Below are positions 1 to 10,251 of a stretch of DNA of 64,000 bases, in pieces. Under the pieces are notes generated by a model. It saw only the letters and a list, made by a program, of their open reading frames with translations, searched no databases and had not been told where the DNA came from. Within the stretch, counting starts at the first letter, position 1. Every line of letters starts with the position of its first letter. This DNA is from Begonia masoniana (lineage: Eukaryota; Streptophyta; Magnoliopsida; Cucurbitales; Begoniaceae): the NCBI GenBank assembly GCA_022432975.1, contig CM039515.1, positions 23,578,923-23,642,922 of the forward strand, in the 5' to 3' direction. The translations under genes and the position numbers were made by a program.

Positions 1-299
1 GGCACATTACTGGTGGGATTCTGTGAAGGTGATCCATCCAGTCACCACTATGACCTAGGAGAAGTTTCAAGAACTTTTTTATGAGAAGTATTTTACGGAC
101 TCTATGATGGATGTAAAGGCAGGCAGATGAATTTATGCTTTAAAGAAGATCGGGAGCGTAATTTATTATCTGCACAAGTTTGAGCAACTTTCCCGTTATG
201 CCCCTCATATAGCTGGTAATGAGATCATGAAGGTGAAGCGATTCGTCCAATGATTGAGAGCAGAGATATTCAAGGACATTCATCTTATGACTCTTCGTT
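1..299 (+). pseudogene. Ty3/gypsy gag fragment (outer element A, N-terminal part)
   Basis: Plus-strand translation gives gag-like text (tryptophan-rich HYWWDS, then FQELFYEKYF, VYYL-like and a FEQLSRYAP-like stretch), typical of the Retrotrans_gag domain of plant Ty3/gypsy elements. It is interrupted by in-frame stops and frame changes, so it is dead. It begins upstream of the window and breaks at 299, where a solo LTR is inserted; gag resumes at 5524 after the 5-bp target duplication TCGTT (295-299 and 5524-5528). It is the oldest layer of the nested structure in this window. Confidence 0.75.
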
Positions 300-529
300 T
301 GTGACGACCCAAACCCGGTCAGGGCCGTCACGGCCTAACCATAACTTACTCCTAACTTAAGCTCTTGTAATCACGTAAAATTTTTCTTTTTATGTCTCTC
401 GTAACGTTTCGACTTCTAAACCATTAAATCGAAGTCTCGGATTGTTGAAACCCCTTAAAATCACTCAAATAATCAATAAATTAAACTAAGAAACAATTAA
501 AAAGGCAAAATCGTCAAAGTGCCCAGCAT

Positions 530-790
530 AGGGAGGGGCGATCAGTCGCCCTCCCTGCTGGCGATCGCTTGCCAGCAAAGTAAAAACGAGGGGCGATCGA
601 TCGCCCAATTTGGGTGATCGTTCGCCCCACATGATTGCCCAGCGATCGCCTAACCGGCGATCGCTCGGCAACCGCTCTGGAAATTTGATTCTAGAGCGTT
701 GCCTTAACCATCCAACCACCGATCGATCGCCACCCCAGGGTCGATCGATCGGCAAGCACTCTGGACTTGAAATTCCAGAGCGCTGCCTCC
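530..790. repeat. Hairpin cluster with GCGATCGATCGC motifs in LTR L1
   Basis: Consecutive inverted repeats: a GGGCGA/TCGCCC stem at 532-557, GCTGGC/GCCAGC at 559-578, a long imperfect stem of about 18 bp beginning GGGGCGATCGATCG at 590, a CCGATCGATCG stem at 719-752, and CTCTGGAA/TTCCAGAG-type arms around it. The same type of cluster occurs at equivalent positions in the other LTRs listed. In LTR sense orientation it lies near the 3' end of the LTR. Confidence 0.75.
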
Positions 791-1585
791 TCTTTCTCTT
801 TTCCTCTATCACATACCCTTCAACCACTTCACCAAAATCTTCACCAACACCTCACCCACCATTTCACAACACATTCCTACATAACACAATATCCTCAAAC
901 TCATAAATTCATAAATTTAGATTGAGCTAAACAAAACACACCTAAAACGTATTTAAATCCTATAAAATCAAACCGCGTGGATCGCTCTAAAACCGAGCCA
1001 ATCCCTACACGTCTAAATGCTTAAAATCATCAAATAAAACCCAATCAAATCCTCAAAACAACATCGAACATAAACATGAAATTTTCCTTAAAACATCACC
1101 AAAGACATACATTATCAAATCATTCAAATAGCACTACTTCAAACCTACATCCACTATAAATTTTCTAAATAATAAACCTAACTATACACCCTAAAATCCA
1201 TAATCTTTTTAACAAACAAAACTAACTCACATCTCTTAGCCACAAAACAGTTCGGGGCGCACCCTCGGACCATCAAGCCAAACCAAAACACACTCCGTCG
1301 CCACGAGCACAATCCGTCGACCGCCTATTCCTTGTCATCAAGAGAAACTCTCACCTTCACACCTGTCACCTACATCATACAACATATACATTAAGCCTAA
1401 TGCTTAGTAAGGGGATGCACTATACTTTACATGTACATGAATGCATGAATTTATAAAACTTATTCTTTTACTTGTTCTTATTCTTTTTCATAACATGAAT
1501 CGTGTTGGGGAGGTAGGCAGTGCGTGTACATAGTCCATTCGGCCGTATTCATGGTCCAATATGGACAGTGATTCATGGTCCCTCG

Positions 1586-4189
1586 TGTAACACCCCTAAT
1601 ACTGTACCCGTATTTCCCATATTATTATTTATTTATTTATTTATTTTTTATCTTTACATTTTATAAACTTTAAAACTTGACGTTAACCAGAATTGAAATC
1701 GAAGCCGAAACCGGAATCGAAATCGAAGTTCGTTTGGTAAATCATTTAAAACATAAACTAAAACAATTTAAATAAAACTTAAAACATTTAAACATTTAAT
1801 AACATTAAAAGACAGAGGGGCAGAATCGGAAAGCAATCGCCAAAAAGGGGGGCGGCGATCGATTTCTGCAATCTGCAGAAATCGATCGCAGCTTGCAATA
1901 TAGCAAGCGATCGATCTCTGTAGTTTGCAGAGATCGATCGCTGCATATGATATGTAGAGCAGCGATCCTTCATGCTTCAAATACAACGATCGTTCTCTTC
2001 CCCTTTCCTTCAGTAACACTTCAATTAGCTCTCTGAAATTCTGAATTCCAGAGAGCAATTTCTATACCTCACGCCTATAATCACAACAGCAATCTCAATT
2101 AACATACTTTCAGCTCTCTGGAATCCGATTCCAGAGAGCAACCCTTTTTCAATTCCCTTCCCACTTTCTCATCTTTAAACTTAATCATCTTATACGTTAA
2201 CTCGACCGACTTACAGCGGACTTTACGAAGTCCAACTGCGTGGATAGCTTTAAAAACCGAGCTATCCTTAACAACCTACAAACAACATTTAAACTTAATT
2301 TAAACAACCAAACAGTTCCAGAATTTCTATAACGTTTAAATAGCGGTTCTAAACCAAAACATTTTATAACGTTCATCAAACAGTTTAAACCAAAACGTTT
2401 TACATACAATTACCAAAACGTTATCTAATCCCTATCCAGATCCAAACAACCTAAATATTCTATACAGTTATCAGATCACACATCCAAAATAACCCCAGAG
2501 TCCATACATACATCCCCACGGGTCGTATCGCGCCTCGACTACTCAGCGCACTCCCACGAGCATCATCCATCAGCTGCTCCTACATCAGGAGGAGGAATAT
2601 CATCCTCACCTGGGTCAACGTAACCTAGAACGTCACCTACACCATACAGACACATATGAGATATTGAAATCTCAGTAAGCTACGTAAATGCAGATGCATG
2701 CGTGCGTATGCCATTCAGAAATCATGCTCAGATTCAGATTACAGATACAGAATTACAGATTACAGATTCATTACGTCACAGACAGACAGAATTGTCACCG
2801 AAACCTCTACCCACTAAGCGGAGAGGGCCCATCCAGCAGTCGGACTACCCTTTCCACCTAGAGAGGGGGGGTACACGCTTGCAACACGCACAGCCGTGCC
2901 TGAGCCCCATCCGCGTGACCAGATACAGACAGATTACGTTTATTCATTCAGATTTCGTTACAGATTTCATTTCAGATATACGTTCCTTTTCTTAAAAACA
3001 CGTGCAGAAATTCCTTTTCATGACTTTCGAAAACCGTGATGCATGAACAGTTCATATCAGCGGAAAGTAAACAAACAACATACATATTAACCAGACAATA
3101 CAACATAACCTAGCTACCCAACCTAAACAACGTAAAACAAGGAACCCTCAAGGATCCTTGATACGACGACGAGGTATGGTGTAGACCTTTCGGTCAAGCA
3201 AGTCACGAGAACTTACCTTGAGCGCGCTGGATCTCAAACTTCGTCCACGGGAGTCGTGTCTGAGACAAAACACGATATTTGTCGTTAAAACCAATTTAAA
3301 CGATTAAATGTCCAAACTAATAAGTCCTTAATCTAACAAATCGAAGCTTTTAAACAACGACATAACGCTTGATAAATCTGGAAATCCATATTACGAGTTA
3401 TTTCCGAAAACCCGAAAATTCTATAATTTATACTTTTTCACAAATTGGTTTATCTTCGTCCAATAACGTCCAATACGTTCGATACATGCTTAATCATGGC
3501 TAACCTATTAATTACGAGCCCTAAATCGCGTTTTTCGTCGAAACCCTAATTGCAACCCTAACCCTAAATCGAACCGAAAACTCGAAATAAACGCTTAGAG
3601 GCCGAAGCTACATACCGAGGGTAGCGAGAGGAGAAGAAATGACGAGGAACGGAGGAGAAACGGAGGAGAACGGAGGTCGGAAGTCGAAGGATCGTCGGCG
3701 GCCGCGAGGGAGAGAATGCTCTCTGTTCGTGAACGCCAGAGGAGAAAAGAGAGAAGTGAGGGAGAGAAAGAATTTGTGATGTTTTATAAAATTGATTTTA
3801 CAAATTACCGTTTTGCCCTTCTTTGATTTTTATATTGATTTCGTCGTTCGTTTCGTTAATCGTCCAACGATTCGGATTCTCGAAAACTCCATATCTTGCC
3901 AATGATTCCCATTCATTACCAGGGCTCTATTAAGACTGTCCGTTCGCGATTCGGACCTCGTTTCCTATTTTTACGAGAACGTCTTTTACGCTACGAAAAG
4001 TGTATTTACTCGGAATATAGCGTTTGATCTCTGAAAATTCCCGTAAATTCCTTAAAATTCTTATTATTCGTTAGAATCGTAATGACGCTTTCTTTTTGTA
4101 AAACGGACCTGATTTGACATAGATACAAAAACGCCAATAATAATAATAATAATAATATAATAAAAGGTCCGTACAAACCGGATATTACA
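1586..4189 (-). mobile_element. Solo LTR L2 (gypsy, Tekay-like) nested in L1
   Basis: The element begins TGTAACACCCCTAATACTG and ends CCGGATATTACA. It is flanked by the perfect 5-bp duplication CCTCG (1581-1585, 4190-4194). It is 2,604 bp with no internal coding region. Its beginning closely matches the LTR at 20530 (ACCCTAATACTGTACCC), followed in both by AT-rich ATT/TTTA repeats; an AATAAT tract also lies near the other end (4136-4160). A CTCAGTAAGCTACGTAAATG-like segment (about 2670-2690) recurs in L3. Orientation is by homology to the chromovirus LTR. Confidence 0.88.
1850..2145. repeat. Hairpin cluster in LTR L2
   Basis: At least five inverted repeats lie in a row. CGATCGATTTCTGCA pairs perfectly with its complement 3 nt later (about 1856-1888). 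GCTTGC/GCAAGC follows near 1892. GCGATCGATCTCTG pairs with CAGAGATCGATCGC across a 7-nt loop (about 1908-1942). A CTCTCTG-type stem with one mismatch lies near 2031-2060, and GCTCTCTGGAATC pairs perfectly across 1 nt near 2112-2140. The stems differ in sequence from those of L1, L3 and L4 but occupy the same relative place. Confidence 0.8.
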
Positions 4190-5523
4190 CCTCGAGTTGG
4201 ACGGTTTTGTTGTTCATGGCCATACCACCCCATCTTACATAATCATTTCATACATTTCATTTTCATGCATGTAAAACATTTCATATGCCGTTGAGAAAAC
4301 ATGATGCATGAGGAAATCTACGTACAACATATCATCAAGCAATTCACAACGTACATAGACACACACTAATCTTAACGAAATTCACAAACAACTAATAACT
4401 AACATCCTAGGCTACCCGACTCATTAAACCCCACAATCAGAAAATCATCATCAAAACAACAAAAGCCTAACGTTGACACGATGTAGGGCCTTAAGGGCCG
4501 GAAACCTAACACCCACTTACCTACCGTCCGTAGCAAGCCGTGCACCGTCCAAAAAGTCGTCTCCACCTAAAGCATTTCACAAATAGGAGCATTAAAATCG
4601 ATCCTAAATCAACAAATTCCAAACTTAAACTAAGCTCCTAACTAAGACTATTTTCCATAAAACTTCAATTTTCTCCATTCGGGCATTTCATCGAACATGT
4701 TGTGCTCACCATCAACCAAACTCCATTAATGGGTTTTCCTTCAACTTCAACAACCCAAAATTAACTCTAATTCCTCCACAAACCCTCCAACTCATAAATC
4801 TTTCATCCTAACAATCAAAACCCATCTCAAAGGCTCCAATAACAACCACAAACACGATAACATTATCGATCTACAACAAAGCCAAAAATCTCCACTTTAA
4901 ACAACAAACCCTAACCGAAAATCCATCGTTAAAAACTAAACAAAACTTGCCTAAAGATGGGAGCTTACCTAGAACGTCGATTGGAGTAGGAAAACCGGAA
5001 GAGAAAACGCCGGAGGAGGAGGCGTTGATCGATCGTTGAAGGAACGATGGAGGGGGAGAAGAAATCGTCTAAGGGAGGGGGAAATCTCACGATCTCGAAA
5101 ACATAATGGAAAAAGGGGGGGGGGGGGGGGTGTTTTGTTGTTTTAATGAATTACACCTCACAAATTACCCTTTTGCCCCTCCACCTATTTGTCTAACAAA
5201 TCCGTTATTTCGCCTATCAATTTTGTTTCTCCGAAATTCTCTTATTCCTCCAAATATTCTAACTTATTTCTAGGGTTCTAACGAAACTCTCCGTTCGCAA
5301 AACGGACCTAATTTACTATTTTTACGACTTAAAACACTATAAGCGGAAAACCGAAACTCGGCGTTATGCTATCAATTTGGATTTCTAAAAATTTACTTAT
5401 TCTTCTAAAAATTCTCATAAATTCCTAGGGTTCTAATAAAACCTCTCGCTCACAAAAGGGACCCATATTTCTTATTTACAAAAATACCCTTGGAGCGGAA
5501 ACCCGAAAAACTTGGGTGTTACA

Positions 5524-5913
5524 TCGTTTGCATTCGTAGTGGAGAAATCATTGCGTACAGAGAAAGGTGAAAAGAAAATCGTCAAATCTCAAGAATTTAG
5601 AAGTAGGTACAGTCATGCAACTCAAATTGCCAGAAGCGAAATTCCGCAACAACAATGGGCTGGATCTAAGAGACCCATGGTCAGTGGATCTGCTGAAGAA
5701 CCTTCTAAGTACGTTAAAAGGGAGCCAACGACGATGTCTAATATGCCTATGTGTTCCTCATTCAAGAAGTCACATTCTAGAGAGTGTTGCGCTCAAACCA
5801 TGGCTTGTTTTAAGTGTGGTCAACATGGACATTTTAGTAAAGACTGTCCAAAGAATGACAGGGAGCAACCCAAGATGACTGCTAGCATTTTTGCCATGAC
5901 CAAGGATGAAGCT
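5524..5913 (+). pseudogene. gag C-terminal part with zinc knuckle (element A)
   Basis: This continues the gag of element A after the L1 insertion. A CX2CX4HX4C zinc knuckle (CFKCGQHGHFSKDC) is encoded at 5806-5847, preceded by a basic linker and a diverged second Cys motif. This is the nucleocapsid part of a gypsy gag polyprotein, which binds genomic RNA during packaging. A frame difference relative to 1-299 shows it is no longer functional. It is cut at 5913 by the minus-strand chromovirus insertion; the protease part resumes at 20382. Confidence 0.85.
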
Positions 5914-6189
5914 TGTAACGCCCCGAATTATCTGAACTCGGGTCGCTACTCATTACTTGACCATGACTAAGAAATTTTCGGATAAATTTTAAAACTTCAT
6001 TCGACAGTCAAAATTTGACATTTTCTATACATTCAAAACATTTGAAAACTTTGCAGCGGAAAATCATTTAAACAACTATGAAGTTAGACGAACTGTAGAA
6101 TATACCGTTGGGGTGATTAACGGAAGTGTTGAAGTCATCTGCCGACGACAAGGTCAACGAAAGAAGCAGAAATAGAAAACCGAAGACTT

Positions 6190-6263
6190 CATCAGTGACA
6201 AAACGACAAAGAACTTACTTCCTCTACCGGTCAGTAAACGACAAAATACCTATTTCCTCTTCC
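6190..6263. repeat. Diverged founder-like units at the left edge of array 1
   Basis: Two degenerate units precede the regular array. They share the plan GTCAG/GTGAC, then ACGACAAA, then TTCCTCT and CCG, with lengths of about 34-35 bp. The next unit (6264-6299) is a hybrid with AATTACTTTCC instead of the standard AATGCTTT. The gradation suggests that the array grew from an LTR-resident short repeat. Confidence 0.6.
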
Positions 6264-9258
6264 GATGACGTCAGCCGGAAGACAATTACTTTCCTCTTCC
6301 GATGACGTCAGCCGGAAGACATACTCACCCGACTTCCATTACACTTCTTCTGCCGATGACGTCAGCCGGAAGACAAATGCTTTCCTCTTCCGATGACGTC
6401 AGCCGGAAGACATACTCACCCGACTTCCATTACACTTCTTCTGCCGATGACGTCAGCCGAAGACAAATGCTTTACTCTTCCGATGACGTCAGCCGGAAGA
6501 CATACTCACCCGACTTCCATTACACTTCTTCTGCCGATGACGTCAGCCGGAAGACAAATGCTTTCCTCTTCCGATGACGTCAGCCGGAAGACATACTCAC
6601 CCGACTTCCATTACACTTCTTCTGCCGATGACGTCAGCCGGAAGACAAATGCTTTACTCTTCCGATGACGTCAGCCGGAAGACATACTCACCCGACTTCC
6701 ATTACACTTCTTCTGCCGATGACGTCAGCCGGAAGACAAATGCTTTACTCTTCCGATGACGTCAGCCGGAAGACAAATGCTTTACTCTTCCGATGACGTC
6801 AGCCGGAAGACAAATGCTTTCCTCTTCCGATGACGTCAGCCGGAAGACAAATGCTTTCCTCTTCCGATGACGTCAGCCGGAAGACAAATGCTTTACTCTT
6901 CCGATGACGTCAGCCGGAAGACAAATGCTTTACTCTTCCGATGACGTCAGCCGAAGACATACTCACCCGACTTCCATTACACTTCTTCTGCCGATGACGT
7001 CAGCCGGAAGACAAATGCTTTCCTCTTCCGATGACGTCAGCCGAAGACATACTCACCCGACTTCCATTACACTTCTTCTGCCGATGACGTCAGCCGGAAG
7101 ACAAATGCTTTACTCTTCCGATGACGTCAGCCGGAAGACAAATGCTTTACTCTTCCGATGACGTCAGCCGGAAGACAAATGCTTTACTCTTCCGATGACG
7201 TCAGCCGGAAGACAAATGCTTTACTCTTCCGATGACGTCAGCCGGAAGACAAATGCTTTACTCTTCCGATGACGTCAGCCGAAGACATACTCACCCGACT
7301 TCCATTACACTTCTTCTGCCGATGACGTCAGCCGAAGACATACTCACCCGACTTCCATTACACTTCTTCTGCCGATGACGTCAGCCGGAAGACAAATGCT
7401 TTACTCTTCCGATGACGTCAGCCGGAAGACAAATGCTTTCCTCTTCCGATGACGTCAGCCGAAGACATACTCACCCGACTTCCATTACACTTCTTCTGCC
7501 GATGACGTCAGCCGGAAGACAAATGCTTTACTCTTCCGATGACGTCAGCCGGAAGACAAATGCTTTACTCTTCCGATGACGTCAGCCGGAAGACAAATGC
7601 TTTACTCTTCCGATGACGTCAGCCGAAGACATACTCACCCGACTTCCATTACACTTCTTCTGCCGATGACGTCAGCCGGAAGACAAATGCTTTCCTCTTC
7701 CGATGACGTCAGCCGGAAGACAAATGCTTTCCTCTTCCGATGACGTCAGCCGGAAGACAAATGCTTTCCTCTTCCGATGACGTCAGCCGAAGACATACTC
7801 ACCCGACTTCCATTACACTTCTTCTGCCGATGACGTCAGCCGGAAGACAAATGCTTTACTCTTCCGATGACGTCAGCCGGAAGACAAATGCTTTCCTCTT
7901 CCGATGACGTCAGCCGGAAGACATACTCACCCGACTTCCATTACACTTCTTCTGCCGATGACGTCAGCCGGAAGACAAATGCTTTACTCTTCCGATGACG
8001 TCAGCCGGAAGACATACTCACCCGACTTCCATTACACTTCTTCTGCCGATGACGTCAGCCGGAAGACAAATGCTTTACTCTTCCGATGACGTCAGCCGGA
8101 AGACAAATGCTTTCCTCTTCCGATGACGTCAGCCGGAAGACAAATGCTTTACTCTTCCGATGACGTCAGCCGGAAGACAAATGCTTTACTCTTCCGATGA
8201 CGTCAGCCGAAGACATACTCACCCGACTTCCATTACACTTCTTCTGCCGATGACGTCAGCCGGAAGACAAATGCTTTACTCTTCCGATGACGTCAGCCGG
8301 AAGACAAATGCTTTACTCTTCCGATGACGTCAGCCGGAAGACAAATGCTTTACTCTTCCGATGACGTCAGCCGGAAGACAAATGCTTTACTCTTCCGATG
8401 ACGTCAGCCGGAAGACAAATGCTTTACTCTTCCGATGACGTCAGCCGGAAGACAAATGCTTTACTCTTCCGATGACGTCAGCCGGAAGACAAATGCTTTA
8501 CTCTTCCGATGACGTCAGCCGGAAGACAAATGCTTTACTCTTCCGATGACGTCAGCCGGAAGACAAATGCTTTACTCTTCCGATGACGTCAGCCGGAAGA
8601 CAAATGCTTTCCTCTTCCGATGACGTCAGCCGGAAGACAAATGCTTTACTCTTCCGATGACGTCAGCCGGAAGACAAATGCTTTACTCTTCCGATGACGT
8701 CAGCCGGAAGACAAATGCTTTACTCTTCCGATGACGTCAGCCGGAAGACAAATGCTTTACTCTTCCGATGACGTCAGCCGGAAGACAAATGCTTTCCTCT
8801 TCCGATGACGTCAGCCGGAAGACAAATGCTTTACTCTTCCGATGACGTCAGCCGGAAGACAAATGCTTTACTCTTCCGATGACGTCAGCCGGAAGACAAA
8901 TGCTTTACTCTTCCGATGACGTCAGCCGGAAGACAAATGCTTTCCTCTTCCGATGACGTCAGCCGGAAGACAAATGCTTTACTCTTCCGATGACGTCAGC
9001 CGGAAGACAAATGCTTTACTCTTCCGATGACGTCAGCCGGAAGACAAATGCTTTACTCTTCCGATGACGTCAGCCGGAAGACAAATGCTTTACTCTTCCG
9101 ATGACGTCAGCCGAAGACATACTCACCCGACTTCCATTACACTTCTTCTGCCGATGACGTCAGCCGGAAGACAAATGCTTTCCTCTTCCGATGACGTCAG
9201 CCGGAAGACAAATGCTTTACTCTTCCGATGACGTCAGCCGAAGACATACTCACCCGAC
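6264..9258. repeat. Tandem array 1: interleaved 37-bp and 54-bp units, each with TGACGTCA
   Basis: About 74 units by hand count. All share a 20-bp head, GATGACGTCAGCCGGAAGAC. Type A (37 bp) continues AAATGCTTTACTCTTCC, with a common A-to-C variant giving CTTTCC. Type B (54 bp) continues with ATACTCACCCGACTTCC and ends CTTCTTCTGCC. The right third (about 8248-9100) is almost pure type A. Many B units here have GCCGAAGAC, one G fewer. Each head contains the 8-bp palindrome TGACGTCA (CRE/C-box), and each A unit can pair CGGAAGA with TCTTCCG. Unit length 37 shifts reading frame each copy, so the repetitive open frames are not genes. Confidence 0.97.
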
Positions 9259-9356
9259 TAAGTAAAGCCAGATTGAATGAATAAAATGCTGAGCTTAAAC
9301 TCCTAAATATGCAGTTTCTATTTTCTCCTCTCAGTGGCTACATATTCGTCATATCA

Positions 9357-9545
9357 TGATCAGATCCCATGGTTCCCTTGGGAGTGGGATCAATTCTCCC
9401 AATGTCTACCTCTCATACTCAATAAGGGGCGGATGAATTCCCTTAACAGCTGATCTGATCCCATGGTTCCCTTGGGAGGGGATCAATTCTCCAATGTCTA
9501 ATCCTTCATAAGTTAAGGGGTGGATTAGTTCCCTAATAGTTTGTC
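9357..9545. repeat. 95-bp direct duplication in the chromovirus LTR
   Basis: Two copies of a segment containing ATCCCATGGTTCCCTTGGGA, starting near 9364 and 9459. Each is followed by GGGATCAATTCTCC and an AAGGGGYGGAT-type stretch. Each copy can form a small CCCA/TGGG hairpin. The duplication is missing from the right LTR, where this region has been deleted. Confidence 0.8.
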
Positions 9546-10216
9546 TGTCGCATACAGTTCATACCTTACCATTCCTTACATGAAATTCATTTTTCGTAAC
9601 TTTTAACAAAACATGATGCATGGACAATAGAATATTCAAGCATACATAAACCTACGTTTTGTGATGTAGGCCCGAAGGCACAAGCAATACTTTACTTACC
9701 TGGATCCTTGCAAATGCTCGGTTAAGAGCTACTTCGGGGGTTTGTTCACCTATATTCATAAACAGAACGTTAAACCTCAATCTAAGCTATTCAGAAATCT
9801 AAGGAGTGGGTTGGGCATTTCTATTTATCTAACATTCCGATTCTGCTCTAATCCTCAAGCAGAATCTCTCACTCGTAACATTAACAAAATGCATACGTTG
9901 GGATCCTTAAGCTACCTAGGTACTAAAATCAGCAATTAATCGAATCAAAACTCACCTGGGTTGGAGGAATCGGTGAGGAAATCGCCTAGAGAGCTCTGCT
10001 GGGTTGAGCTGAAAACCGAGAGTGAAATGAGTATGACGGCTATACCTCATTTACTCTTTCCTTAAATACGTTATCCATTTGCAAAATTGACAATTACCCT
10101 TATGCCCTCACTTAGTTACTCATTAACCTAATTGATTTTACCCCTAATTTCATTCTATAAAATTCACACTTAGAAGATTAATAGATTATTTTAATTCTAA
10201 TAAACCGGGTGTTACA

Positions 10217-10232
10217 ATCTACCCTCCTTAAA
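10217..10232 (-). other. Polypurine tract of the chromovirus
   Basis: Read on the minus strand, AAGGAGGGTAGAT lies directly upstream of the LTR beginning TGTAACACCC. This is the primer for plus-strand DNA synthesis in LTR retrotransposons. Its position fixes the element's orientation as minus. Confidence 0.8.
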
Positions 10233-10251
10233 AGAATTTTGTCCTCAAAAT

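Larger units (their letters stand above)
300..5523 (-). mobile_element. Solo LTR L1 (gypsy, Tekay-like), interrupted by L2
   Basis: The element starts TGTGACGACCC, ends GGGTGTTACA, and is flanked by the perfect 5-bp duplication TCGTT at 295-299 and 5524-5528. No coding region lies between the ends. After subtracting nested LTR L2 (1586-4189) and its duplicated 5 bp, the LTR is about 2,615 bp. The orientation is inferred from its homology, end for end, to the LTR of the minus-strand chromovirus at 5914-20381: the sense LTR begins TGTAACACCC at the right-hand end. It contains a hairpin cluster (530-790) and a 16-base G run (5115-5130). A solo LTR of this kind is the usual product of unequal recombination between two LTRs. 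Confidence 0.85.
5914..10216 (-). mobile_element. Left (3') LTR of the chromovirus, array-expanded
   Basis: It begins TGTAACGCCCC and ends CCGGGTGTTACA, giving 4,303 bp, of which 2,995 bp is tandem array (6264-9258). The sense LTR starts at 10216. A TATA-like CGTATTTAAG lies at 10061-10070 on the minus strand, about 150 bp into the LTR, which is a plausible promoter position (inference). Segment 9690-10216 is nearly identical to 19862-20381. Between array and that segment lies an LTR-unique stretch with a 95-bp direct duplication. Confidence 0.82.

Noticed and set aside
530..790. GCGATCGC octamers suggesting cyanobacterial (HIP1) sequence or contamination
   Set aside because: The motifs are part of hairpins in LTRs with clean target duplications inside plant retrotransposons.
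6264..9258. CRISPR-like appearance (short repeat plus alternating spacers)
   Set aside because: The 'spacers' are only two recurring sequences, not unique ones, and the context is a plant LTR retrotransposon with no cas genes.
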